A program made the position numbers and the translations under genes. Under the pieces are notes generated by a model. That model made no database searches. It had not been told where the DNA came from and saw only the letters and a list, made by a program, of their open reading frames with translations. Below are positions 42,240-55,000 of a DNA stretch of 64,000 bases, in pieces; within the stretch, counting starts at the first letter, position 1, and every line of letters starts with the position of its first letter. The DNA comes from Imbricaverruca yamaguchii (Eukaryota; Arthropoda; Thecostraca; Neoverrucidae). The stretch is from positions 62,001 to 126,000 of the forward strand of contig JAOTOL010001553.1 of the NCBI GenBank assembly GCA_034440575.1. Direction: 5' to 3'.

Positions 42240-42835
42240 CGGACAGCCGCCGACGTACCTTCCGACTCTCCTGGGGGAGAGTCACCGACGTACCATTCTG
42301 GCGGAGAGTCACAGACGTACCCTTCTGGCGGAGAGTCACCGACGTACCCTTCTGGCGGAGTCACCGACGTACCCTTCTGGCGGAGAGTCACCGACATACC
42401 CTTCTGGCGGAGAGTCACCGACGTACCCTTCTGGCGGAGAGTCACCGACGTACCCTTCTGGCGGAGAGTCACCGACGTACCCTTCTGGCGGAGAGTCACC
42501 GACGTACCCTTCTGGCGGAGAGTCACCGACGTACCCTTCTGGCGGAGAGTCACCGACGTACCTTCTAGAGTCACCGACGTACCCTTCTGGCGGAGAGTCA
42601 CCGACGTACCCTTCTGGCGGAGAGTCACCGACGTACCCTTCTGGCGGAGAGTCACCGACGTACCCTTCTGGCGGAGAGTCGCCGACGTACCCTTCTGGCG
42701 GAGAGTCACCGACGTACCCTTCTGGCGGAGAGTCACCGACGTACCCTTCTGGCGGAGAGTCACCGACGTACCCTTCTGGCGGAGAGTCACCGACGTACCC
42801 TTCTGCCGGAGAGTCACCGACGTACCTTCCTGGCG
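42240..42835 (-). repeat. 27-bp minisatellite at the last spectraplakin donor, ~22 units
   Basis: On the - strand the unit is GGTACGTCGGTGACTCTCC followed by GCCAGAAG. The first unit in transcript order is the end of the 42826 exon and its donor (GCCAGGAAG|GTACGT). A unit near 42565 is shortened, as are two at 42250-42360. At 27 bp (9 codons), frames stay open (GGESPTYPS on +, LRQKGTSVT on -). Confidence 0.95.
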
Positions 42836-43092
42836 TGGAGCCGGTGGCTGCCAGACGAGGAGTGTCGAGGTCGGCCTTCGGCGGACTCCAGGCTCAGGTC
42901 AGAGCCGGTCCGACTCGGCGGCTTGCTGCCGCCCTGGGAGCTGCCGCTACGCACCGGCGTGCTGCCGCTACGCACCGGCGTGCTGCCCTTGCGCCGGTGG
43001 TGCGACCCGCTGTCCACTGAGCTGCGGTCGGCCGACGCGCCCGAAACGGAGGAGCGCGACTGCGGCATACTGCGCTGCGACTTCTCGCGCAC
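42826..43092 (-). CDS. shot: Spectraplakin Ser/Arg-rich tail exon
   Basis: Acceptor GGTGCTGCAG|GTGCGC, phase 0. It encodes [18 protein letters not shown], a Ser/Arg-rich basic tail of the kind that binds microtubules. A 21-bp exact tandem duplication inside gives GSTPVRS twice, then [18 protein letters not shown]. It ends at AAG|GTACGT, which is also the first unit of the 27-bp array. If not spliced, the frame adds Val-Arg-Arg and stops at 42816-42814. Confidence 0.88.
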
Positions 43093-46000
43093 CTGCAGCA
43101 CCAGCCAGCCGTCAACACAGCCCAGTCTGCACCAGATAAGGGCCATAACTACACCACTCCACAGTACGCCAGCTGCGTGGCAGTTCATCGCCATTCTACT
43201 GACACACCGTTGTGCTAGTAGAACGCACCAATGAAACGGAACACGCGCGACACATAACCGACAAAAGACACGGCATACAGTCTATCTCAGGCACAGCACA
43301 GGCGACTAGCAGCACGCAGACGCACCTTGGTGATGGGCCCTGCCGTGGGCACCGACGCCGACCTGCTCGATGTCTTCGACTTGAATGGCGTCATGCTCTG
43401 CGACACGCCCGGCGCCAGCACGAACTGCTCTCGAAGCTCGACGTTGGTGCGACCTTTCGCTGCAGGGATACGGCCAAGGGTGGGGTGAGGGTGCGCTGCT
43501 GCCGCCGGCGCAAACCAAACTGACATGCACACGACAAACAAGCCTGGACACTGGCCCACCGGTCGACAGCTACATCGACGGCCGGCGGATACGTAGGCAC
43601 GCTTAGCACAGCTGTACTACATTGAACAAAACCGCAGCCAGTGCCACACGCCCAGATATCTACAGGCACTTAGGCATGTAAGCACAAATGTACGCACGTT
43701 CTATACGCAAAACGCAAAGGACTGACAAAATATCACGGCAAGCACACGATACAGAACTACATGATCAGCAGCCACTCAAGTATCACGTGCGTAACACGAG
43801 GAGAAAGCAGACGTGTCCCCAAATCTACCAAAATCACACAGGTCTACGTGTGTAAGGGGAGTTCAAGATCACTGCAAATAAGAACAAACACCGCCCACTT
43901 CCACCCAACCTCGAACTCATCGGAGAACACAGGCACCGTCGGAACGTGCCAAATATCCCATAACTATCAAGATTTTATATTCTGATATCGAAACAGATAG
44001 ATGTCCCAAAGCGGGTGCACAGGGTTATCTATGATTCAACACCCATTGGCAGACCAGGCATATCGGTGGACTTCATGTCTTAAAGCCCGTGCATACTGCA
44101 TAGAACACACTGATAAACAAACCGAGGCTGGTGGGGGACGGTGCGGCCTGCTGGTGTTCTGCTTTGGTCATTTTGTGCTTTGTGTATGGAATTTGGTAAA
44201 TTTCCTGATCAGCGGTACAACACACGCTAATCCGGAAAGGATGACGAACTGCACGAAATACTAGAGACACAATCTCATTTTATTAATTGCGAATGAGAAG
44301 ACGAAAATATGCACTGTAAATTTATCAGCTATATTATGAGGTTTTTCCAAATCGAGCAACATGTAATCGCTTCAACCACAACGAATTGCTTCCATTGGAA
44401 ATTGTGAGTAACATAATTATGACAAGTGGCTGCCAGTGACATTCACCTCTTCAGAATATTGTCAGCCAAATACTAATTGCTACGTTATATGCCACGATTC
44501 TCTTCCTTGTCCCCAAACTTACTTACTAACTTACATCGGAAACGGCAACACATTTTATGCTGACACCAGAAAAAAACAAAAAATACGGCCTCGAGAACTG
44601 CAAAAAAATGGCTTCTGAATAAATTTTCAGGGCCGGATTCCATACAACTTGTCGACAATTTCATGTGTTGTGTAAGCAATGATTGCGGGACCCGTGGGAC
44701 AGAAATCTGCTTATTAGCCAAACCCCTTATCACTGCCAATGAGCCAAAAGCAATGAGCTCATTTAGTGTCTCACCTCCGCAAGCTTCATCACATTATGTA
44801 ACAGTGCAGCAAATGCTGTCTTTATAGCTCGTCAGCTAGACAGAACAGCAAAGGAAAAACGCGTTCAAATGAAAATACAAACACATGGGAAACGGGCATT
44901 GGCTGTGACGAGTTCTGTACTGTAGGTCGTAAATCGCGAGCCGTTGCGCTAGGCTATCTCTTACATATAATCTGCTGAAGCCTCTCAAATCTGGCGCACT
45001 CAGCTATAGAAAGCTCCAGATGCAGCTGATCAGGAAATAGTCGAACGCGGGATGTTATTGACAAACGATGGCGAATTGACGAATGAAGAATTTAATTAAA
45101 GATGAATTGATGACGAATTGATGAATATCGATGAGTTAGGGGTGTGTCGATTACAAGGGTGATCTTTGGCCCATAACTGCAGTCTTGCAAACCTACAAAC
45201 ATTGATTTGCAAGCGGCAACGGGCAGCCTAACCATAAAGAAGTAGCATGCAAAAGCTTTAGCGTGTATCCCTTCAAATTCCAACATTGCATGCCAGCATG
45301 TTCAATTTAAAAGGAATCGTGCAGTGCTGGGGATGCAGAAGAGTGCGTGTGTACCAGCCAAGCGAGCTCCCTGATTCCATTACCAGCCCAGCAGGTGACA
45401 CGCACTCCCGCGTGCAGTGGGGAGAGTGCGCGTCACAGGTTAGTGGCTTACACTGCTCGTTCATGGGGCATCCTCGCTCGTGAAGCTCCTCGACCAGCAG
45501 CCGGCGAGACACACACACCTCTTTGGAAAACAGAACGTGAACTTCAGGCAGACCAGCGGCACGCGGGCAGCGGAGCGGGCAGCGGAGCGGGCAGCGGAGC
45601 GGGCAGCGGAGCGACAGCAGTTGTCGGCGCAGGAGCGGAGGAAGGACGACCGGCAGGAGGGCAGATGAGACGCAGCGGCAGGGCAGAGGCAGGAGCAAGC
45701 ACACAACGTCGGTTAGTTGAGGGCAACAGTGAGGCAGTCGTAGCATTGTACAAAGCGTCCGCTCGCCGGCCGGTCGGTATCGGAACGTCGGCCCGACGGG
45801 ACACGGCGACGACGCACACTGCCAGTTAGTCATGGTAAATGTCGCCACATCCGACGGGGGTGCCACCCACTGGCCGCCCTGAAGCGACCGCCGCAAAACC
45901 ACGCCCACATTTGGAATATAAACTACGCATTCCTGGCAACTCTCTCAGTTAAACAAATTGGTCTGTTTGTCTCGGGTTAACCAGTTTTTGTGCACTTTTA

Positions 46001-49000
46001 GTGGTATTTTGTCGAGTGTTCGCCTCTCTGATGGCAGTGAACGTACTCAAATGATTGAAACCTTTGAAACTCTATATTTACGTGTTCTCAGATCATGCCG
46101 TCTCACCTGTGACATTATCAAGTCAAATGAGCTCATTGGTTTTCGTTGATATCGGATGACCATATATCACAAATAATCGATTCGTACACAGCTTTTGCGA
46201 ACCGAAGTTAAACGAAGCAGCCATATACATCCACATAAACTTAAGGGGAGCTTTTTTGCAAGCTTTTACTTGCCACCGTAAATACGGCGAGTGAGACTTG
46301 AGAAAATTTGACCTGGTCTTACGTATTCACCAAGCATTCGTCGACGCCAAATACATATTGCTGGTTTCATGTGAAACTACGCTTAATTCTACCGCTCAGT
46401 ATCTGAAATAAACACGGCGTGGGCAGGATGGAGCTGATCCAACCTATATTTTCGAAAACAAATATTTAGGCTTCATATTGAAACCTTTTGAGACAACGGG
46501 AAGTACAATGATTTCGCACCATTTGATGCCAAAGGATCTCGTGGCACGGAACACATTGGTCCTTGTCCAACGACTCCATCTCAGTTGGGTGCAAAATTGG
46601 GGAGGGGTGGCATCCCCCATCGGATGGCAACGCTGGCGAAGTGCTCTCAGTACGCGGGTATTAGTACCGCATCCAGTATCCAGTCAGGCAGCGCGGCCAG
46701 CCCAGACGCTGGTGGCAACGGCTCCAGGCGCTGGAGGGTTAGTACCGCACCCAATCAGGCAGCGCGGCCAGCCCACACGCTGGCGGCAACGGCTCTTCGA
46801 AACAGCCGACTGCGACAAAGCATTGTTTCAGCTGCTGATACTATCCACACACCGCGTTGGGAGACATATTACACATCCCCTCGGAACTACCCGATCTGGA
46901 CATGCCAATCGGCACTACCCGACCTGGACATGCCAATCGGAACTACCCGACCTGGACATGCCCATCGGAACTACCCGATCTGGACATGCCCATCGGAACT
47001 ACCCGATCTGGACATGCCCATCAGAACTACCCGACCTGGACATGCCCCTCGGAACTACCGGACCTGGACATGCCCATCGGAACTACCCGACCTGGACATG
47101 CCCCTCGGAACTACCCGATCTGGACATGCCCATCAGAACTACCCGACCTGAACCGCGCCTCGGGTGGGTGTGCCGGCGAAATGCTCCCGACAGGCAGGGA
47201 TGACCGCGTTTACCTGTACCCCGAAGTGTTTCACGATACTAGAGGCACATACTGGGTCAGATTTGGATGTAAAGACAGGTCGGCCGCGGCGTGTTCAGGT
47301 CGGGTCACGTTGGTTGACGTTACAGACATGTTTTTTTAATGAAGCCCGACACGCCATTTTCAAGTGCTTTGAGGCAAAAACGGATGCTCAATTCGGGAAA
47401 CGTAGGAACCAGCGCAGTTCTAGAAAACAAATATTCCAAGGAACCGGTCCACTCAAGTCGGGAAACAAAAATGACCAACTGAAGATCATTGACCTACTCA
47501 AACACCATACTGCAGAAGTAAATTAGCTTAAGACACACAAGTTGTCTGTTGTGGCCATTCTGTGGTGGTAAGCCCCGATAAGTCGTTTTGTACAAACTGA
47601 TCACTTGTGTTTCCTTCAACGACTTCATTTCTGCATGATCTGACCTGGCTCGTGGAATCTTATCCAAAAAATTCACGAAAATGGTAAACTATTTACGCAA
47701 AACTCGAGAGGTAGTTGATCAGCACTTTGCTAATATATCCTTAAGGAGCTTTTGGACTCCAAAATCACCCCTTACTAGTAAATGTTATTGATCTGTCTGA
47801 TGCTTTGCAAAAACAATACACATAATTGGAAACTGCATTTCAACGAAGTTTGTTTTATTTATTGCACATCGCAATCATCGCTTTTGGACATGGCTGGGAA
47901 CTGCTAGTGGGGATTCTAAATATAAGCATAATATAAATAAAGTGTCCACTACTTTCTGACACCGGAGTAACAGGGAATCAAATTCCATCAGACTGTATTC
48001 CCTTTTTTTACCACTCTGGCATCCAAAATAAAGAAAACTGAGACCATGACGTAAATGTCAAGGGAATCGATTGCAAAGCACGAAAATGAAATCACAATTG
48101 AACATAATCGCCGTCGGTTGCCGCTTCCAGACACCATATGGCGCCTTCACCTATCGGGAATCCCTGCCCAGCTGACGTCACAAACATCGCTCAATCATTT
48201 ACTAACCACGGTCTATCGAGAAAACGCAGGATTTATCTGGGATTCTGATAAGGCGCTTATGGCCTATAGCATGTACTATTAATGCCTAATCTTGTACCCT
48301 CACATTTGGCCCGGAAGGGATGGGTAGTTGTCGGTAATATTTGGCAAATACATAGTAGTGATGCTGGGCTTCGATGCCTCTTGAGCACGTATTGGTACCC
48401 TTATCTCCGGGCAAGGAACACATACTGACACAATGACAGATACTATTCAAACCCCGGGGCCGGCCGTACACACTGGTAGTGTTTGCATTCCACAGAGGCT
48501 ACCCCCATCCCCTGGGACGCGATAAGCCGGATGCATCTCAGAGAGCTACGTCACGACACTGCCTGGGAGGCAGACAGTGGAGACACGTACCTCGACACGG
48601 GTCGTTCTTGACGAGGAACTCGTCGAGCGCCTCCCAGCCGCCGCCGACGCGCACCATCACTGTGGAGCGCAGGATGCGCACCAGACGCAGCTTCTGGCTG
48701 TCTCCGAACTGCGGTGAGCAGCACGACACCGGTCAGCCGCCAGCAAGACGACCCGGGAAGTGCGGCATTGGTGGCAGGGCCACCCACACAGGGACCTACT
48801 GACGTGCTTTGAAGCTTCAATACTTTACAAGAAACATTCATCCTTGAGTTTACGTGGGAAATGGTCAAAGTAATTATCCCGTGATGCCGAAATAATTAAC
48901 TTGGCATCACTTGGAGCCCAATACTCATGAATTCCACACCAAAATATAAGTACTTCTAGCATACACCAATGCATGCGAGGAGCAAAAGGTAACACCAATT

Positions 49001-52000
49001 GAATTTAGCCAAGTTTACAATGAAGAGGTACCAGCCATTATCAAAACACTTCTTCCCGTTTAGCCGCTGGTGATAATAGCACCAGAATTCAACACAGTTC
49101 CTCTATTCATAGCATCGAAAGAACAGACGGAGACGTGGTCCGTCCGCTAACTTAGAACAAGTCACCAACCAGCCAGGTCGAGCCCAGGCCACACACAGCC
49201 CTGAAGTCAGTCATGCCTTAGTGACAAATTTCACGACGCTGCGGACAAAGACGAGCATGGATGCACTTGACCCACTCTCCACCTCCAGTGTGATAAAATC
49301 AAACCAGCCAGCACCGGCCACAGTCCGCGCACCAGTCATCGCACACCAGCCGTACACCAGTGCGGCTGGCACAGGGCCAACCACTGCGGCCTGGTGCCAG
49401 GCACGTCAACACTCACCCGGTACTTGCCCTCGCCGACCTGGAACACCTTGAACTTGGTGCGGCACATACAGCCGGAGCAGGCCTTCTTCACCTCGTCGTC
49501 GATCTTCTCGGCGTCGGTGAGCGGCCGGGTCTTCTCCCAGTCGGGCCGCAGCGCCATCATGAATTCGTTGTAGTCGATGAGGCCGTCATGGTTCTTGTCC
49601 ACGTGGTCGGCCACCATCTGCATCTCCAGCTGCGTGGTCGAGAAGTGGGTCCTGATGATGCCCTCCATGAACTCCTCCTTGGTGACGAACGTGTCGTTAT
49701 CCGTGTCCATGCGTCGGAACAGGTCGGTGATGCGCATCTTCTTGTGATTGGCGAACTTCATGAACTGTCGACGGTAGGCGTGTCAGCGCAGCCGGCAAAC
49801 AGCGTTCTGAAATTCACCTCGCGTAGAGTGAAGGGTGACAGGCGACAACATCGAACCGCGCGACGGCGTTGAAACAATTTGGTAATATGACAGGCAAAAG
49901 GCGATGCTAATATGTGAACATTGCATCCAGTGGCAGGGTCGTGATGGCATATGCAATCGTGCATGCAATCAGAAAGGGCTAAACAATTGCAAAGTGGAGA
50001 AGTGTATACCGCTAGTTTTGATGGAGGGAAAAGCCTGTCTGCAGGCGGTGAAAATAAGCCGTTGAGTGTTCGCTCCCACACTTCGAAATTGTATGGCACT
50101 GCCATCACATCTGATGCAACTAAGCACAAGTAATCACAACACATAACTTCACATTTATGACACACGTAGACCTTAGTGTTCATGTCGTCATGTTCTATGA
50201 CGACATTTTAGTGTAGTTTTATACCAACCTTCCGACGCCACTCTTCAAAGTCGAAGTCTTGCAACTTCTCCATTTCCTGAGTGTAGTTGAACTTGTCTTG
50301 CAGACGCCGCTGCCGCTCCCACGCCAGCATCCAGGTGTTGCGCCAGGCGTCCCACAGTTCGCGCTGCTCTGGCGTCTTAAGCACCGGCTCACTCATGCTC
50401 TGGCGGCTGGAGACAACGCGTCTCATCAGTCGGCCGTCAACTGCCAGCTTCCGTGTGGGGTCGGACGTGGGACCCGGTATGGGACCCGGTGTGGGCTAGG
50501 CTGTGTGGTCTGGTGTGGTGTTGGGTACGGTATGGGTCCGGCGTAGGGATTCGTTTGGGGTATGGTGTGGGGGCCTGTGTAGGGTAGGATGTGGGGTATG
50601 GTTAAGGTGTGGGGTAAGGTGTGGGGCAAGATGTTGTGTAGTAGGGTGTGAGGGAGCGCATGTTGTCTGGTGTGGGGTAAGGTGTGGGGTAAGGTGTAGG
50701 GTAAGATGTGGGGTAAGATGTGGGGCAAGGAGTAGGGTAATTTAGTTATTTGGGCTTCGACGAGAGTTGACCATTCGTGAGCGCGCGGGGTAGTGTGGGG
50801 GTACGGTGTGGAGTACGGTGTGGGGTACGGTGTGGAGTACGGTGTGGGGCAAGGTACATAGGAGGGTATGCACATTTCCATAGACGCAAACGTTGACCAT
50901 CGCCGTCAACGATCAGTGTCACCGAGCCAGACTGGACAGCGACACATGGGTGGCCGGAATGTGGGAGTCCAACTCAGTGGACCACCTGATACTGACCTGA
51001 CCAGCGCAGCAGGACTGGAGCGCGATGATAGACACCACGACTGCGTCCCTGGACACTGCCCCTGCGACCCTGGATACTAACTCTGCGACCCTGGATACCA
51101 ACTCCGCGACCCTGGACACTACCACTGCGTCCATGGATACAAACTACGCGACCCTGCACACCTGGACATCACGTCACAGATCCCGATCGGTGAACATGAC
51201 TGATTCCACTCACGTCACCGCATAAATCTGCCGCTACCAGCAGTTTTCAGCGACTACACTATCTCGATAAGTAGCATGTGTCCGTTGTCAATTGATACGG
51301 GTGTGTAGGTGTTTGCGAGTGCATATGGGTGTTTCACCGTGGAACCGATTGCCCTTGCTTCTCCGCTTTACAAGTTTCTTCTTTTGAATACCAATCTCCC
51401 AGCCTACCACATCATCTTTGCTGGCGACTTTCTGCCTATGGATACGCCATACTGTGACAATGAACATGCAGTGCCGTGCTAAGGTCAGCGCACACCTCCC
51501 GGATACTGCACCATGCGTGGAGGACGTACGTGTCATGCTGGCACTGCAGGCCGGCACTAACGTAACACGCGAGCGTCCCGAGATCATCGCCACATGGCTG
51601 CTCAGTCACAACCCTACACAGCCCGCGCACCTACCTGCACAGTACTGGGCATCACGACACCACTCACCGACACCAGTATCTGCTGCCCACACCACGTGAC
51701 TGACGCTAGGCCATGGCCCACACCACGTGGCGGTGGCGTGGGGCCACGGCACACACCACCAGCGATCGTTACAACCGACGCCAGACCTGTTCTCCACCTG
51801 CCGGAATGGTTGGGCCTGGAGTGGGCCGGCGTGGGTACGTACCTGGATTTGCGGCCGCCGGGCGCCGGCGACGACTCGTGAAACACTGGCCCGATGCGGG
51901 GCCAGGCGCTGTCGGCGCGGTCTGGGCTGGCCCTGACAGAGCGGCAGACAGGTGCACATGCGTCAGCCGGTCTCACTCGCACAGCCGCAACAGCCATCAC

Positions 52001-55000
52001 AGCCAGCCGTGCGTGCGCCATTCGCTCTACAGCACGTGCTACACGCCCCGGGTGCAGACTCGGGCGCAGCAAAGCCACGGTGCCAGTCGTGAGCCGAGCG
52101 CTACCAGCCATAGCACCACAGTCCGTCAACGGTCTGGTGATGACGGACCGGCATCGCAGCACTAGCCAAACCTACCCGACAACTGAATAGAATGATCGAG
52201 ATCCCAGAGGTGCACATCAAGTGATGTTTCAGGGGGAAGTGACGTCTGCACCCGAGACAGCAATAAACGCAAGCAAAACAATACTGTGGTTCTGAGCATG
52301 CCATGCGAAGAAACATACGACTACTATACCGGCGCGTGCCTTCTACAGTACGATACCTCGATGTCTCCTTGGAAGGATACGAGAACTGCTGTTCAGGTAT
52401 CTCTCCAGTGTGCCAGGGCACCGGCGTTGCCAAGCATGTCACTGATGGCCGATACCCATTCGCTAACCCATAGTGAACAACTACATCGGGGTAGTTGAAT
52501 ATGCAGAGGACCGAGAATGTTCGTAAACATTCATTTCAACAAATGATAAACATAACTTAACAATGAGAAGCATAAAGAAACCATCGCTGGCTAGCCAGCA
52601 GAGCGAGTCCTTTACGGTACACCGCATTCACTGTTCCCTGCGGCGAATATAGCGTGGAGAATGAAGAAGATGGCCATTGATTGGCGAGCTCTGTGTAAAA
52701 AATCGCGGTAGACGATGATCGATAGGCATAGGCAGACGATACATCGCCTGCCTATGCCTATGACATCGCCCGTAGGCTATACCTGGCGTTGATGAGCCAA
52801 GGCTTGTCATAGTCGCGCACTGGAGAGACCTCCCGGTCAGGACTCTGACTGCTGAACAAACAGGACAAAGCCGCGGTCATACGGGATCACTGCAAGCAAC
52901 CGAGGTCACAGGTGACCAACGTCACCGGTGATGACCATAGGTGACCGGGGTCACAGGTAACCAGCACAGGTGACCGAGGCCACATGTGATCACAGGTAAC
53001 GGAAGTCACTGATGAATACCACAGGTGACCGAGGCCACAGGTGATAAACACAGGTGACTGAGGTCACAGATGATCTTCACGTGGGACCGAAGTCACAGAT
53101 GGTCGCCATATGTGGCCGAGGTCACAGGTGATCATGACAGGTGACGGCCGTCACAGCGTTGCGATCACATCACGAGCAGACGCACCTCCGGTCTGCCAGC
53201 TCCGCGTCACCGGCAGCAGCAAATTAGCTATTACCAAACAGTGCCAACGTGAAGAGAAAACCTTCAGTTTGGCTATTGGGCTCCGGGAAGGATCGGCTTC
53301 GATGGCCAGCAGACATCCTTCACACGCATTTCACCATTATTTCATGATTCCATCTAACGCGAAGTCAAATTTTGGTATTAAAAAAGGTGGCGAGCCATAC
53401 CAACAATGTAATTTTGAATTCAGCATTGGCCACCACTGAGGGAGTCCGGCAAGGTAGCTACCACCCAGTTCTTCAGCAATCAACCAATGTTTTCACCAAA
53501 TAAGTGATGACTTTGCGACTAGTATGGACAACCAAAGAGTCCCTGAGATCCAGTTTGGAATTCAAGTATAGCTCATGCAGACTTGTTTCTAGAGCTTGAT
53601 GCCTTTCTACAATCGCAAAGCGACTGGTCAGGTGACAAGACGCATTGCTGGAGGATAGCCTCCACCCCGTCTATCCGGCACTGCATGACATGACGAGAGC
53701 TGGCGACCAGGGAGGCACGGCGGCAGTCACGTCACAACAAGCGCAAACATTGCTAACTACCGACAACACAAGCTGCCGCTGCCGCTCTCACTGACGGCGG
53801 TACCAAGCAACTACGACAGCCACGTCCGGCAACGTGAACATATCAGCCATTGCATCTCACGCCATTGCACACAGCATGTGTGTGGCTGGAGGTGCAGTCG
53901 GCTAGAAACCGTGCTGCGCTGTTGTCAAAGCAAACCCAAACAACGTAATTGTTGTCAAAGCAAACCCAAACACAGGTAGTTTGCTAGCACAGCTAGCAAA
54001 CTACCCTTGGCATACCACACTGCGGTCATCGCTACGAATCCGACCTGATGACGTTCTACTCCAGTGTCCACCACCTTCGTATCAAGTCTTCGACCTCTCC
54101 GTCGGACATTTACCTAAACCGTGCTGACGTTAAGGCGCAGACCAGAGGTAAGCGTCGGCTGGTCTTGCCCGACACAAACGGGTTACACACGAGAGAAGAA
54201 GCTTGGATTAGAGCCGATCTCGCCTCGATGTTTGCCACGCGCGAATATCAACAGCTTGCTAGTATTGGTTAATATGCAAAGCTGGTCCATTAGTTGGTGG
54301 TGAGCTACCGGTGGATGTTAATGTGTTGGCCAATAGTCAGCACCACTCTGGCAGACACCAGACCAGTTCACACCCGACACCATCACCACGGTGGCCGGGC
54401 GCCAGTATCGGCCCTTCTGACGGCGGGGAAGGCAGGGGACGAGGAGACTGTGCGAGGTCCGGACACCAGACCAGTTCACACCCGACACCATCACCACGGT
54501 GGCCGGGCGCCAGTATCGGCCCTCCTGACGGCGGGGAAGGCAGGGGACGAGGAGACTGTGCGAGGTCCGGACACCAGACCAGTTCACACCCGACACCATC
54601 ACCACGGTGGCCGGGCGCCAGTATCGGCCCTCCTGACGGCGGGGAAGGCAGGGGACGAGGAGACTGTGCGAGGTCCGGACACCAGACCAGTTTACGCCCG
54701 ACACCATCACCACGGTGGCCGGGCGCCAGTATCGGCCCTCCCGCCGCTGAGTCGTACGGCCATGTCTAATGAGCGTCCGCTCTGGCGCGGCCATCAGACA
54801 TCCGTGCGCCGCACCTCTGATCAGCTCAGCCGACGCAGGCCTCCACGGCCTGCCGCTGCCGGACGTTCTCCGTCTGGCTATTGTGAGGCTTCACGTGTAC
54901 CCAGTGTGCAATGTGCGCCCATCACCAAGTGTGCTGCTCCACCTTCTCATGGCAATAACCATCCCCAGTGAGCACATGACGAAATGTCAGGCCTGAGTCT

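Larger units (their letters stand above)
43460..48590. other. 5.1-kb spectraplakin intron
   Basis: It holds a 12-bp array (45554-45613) and a 28-bp array (46880-47158). Open frames at 45273-45908 (both strands) and 46478-47339 come from these GC-rich repeats, with no family match. Confidence 0.55.

Noticed and set aside
42182..43020. GGESPTYPS and LRQKGTSVT repeat proteins
   Set aside because: Both strands are open because the unit is 27 bp. The - strand frame is intron after the 42826 donor and the + strand frame is antisense to a spectraplakin exon.
45273..45908. Opposing 211- and 160-codon frames around the 12-bp repeat
   Set aside because: They are open on both strands and centred on GCAGCGGAGCGG units. 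Nothing favours either as coding.
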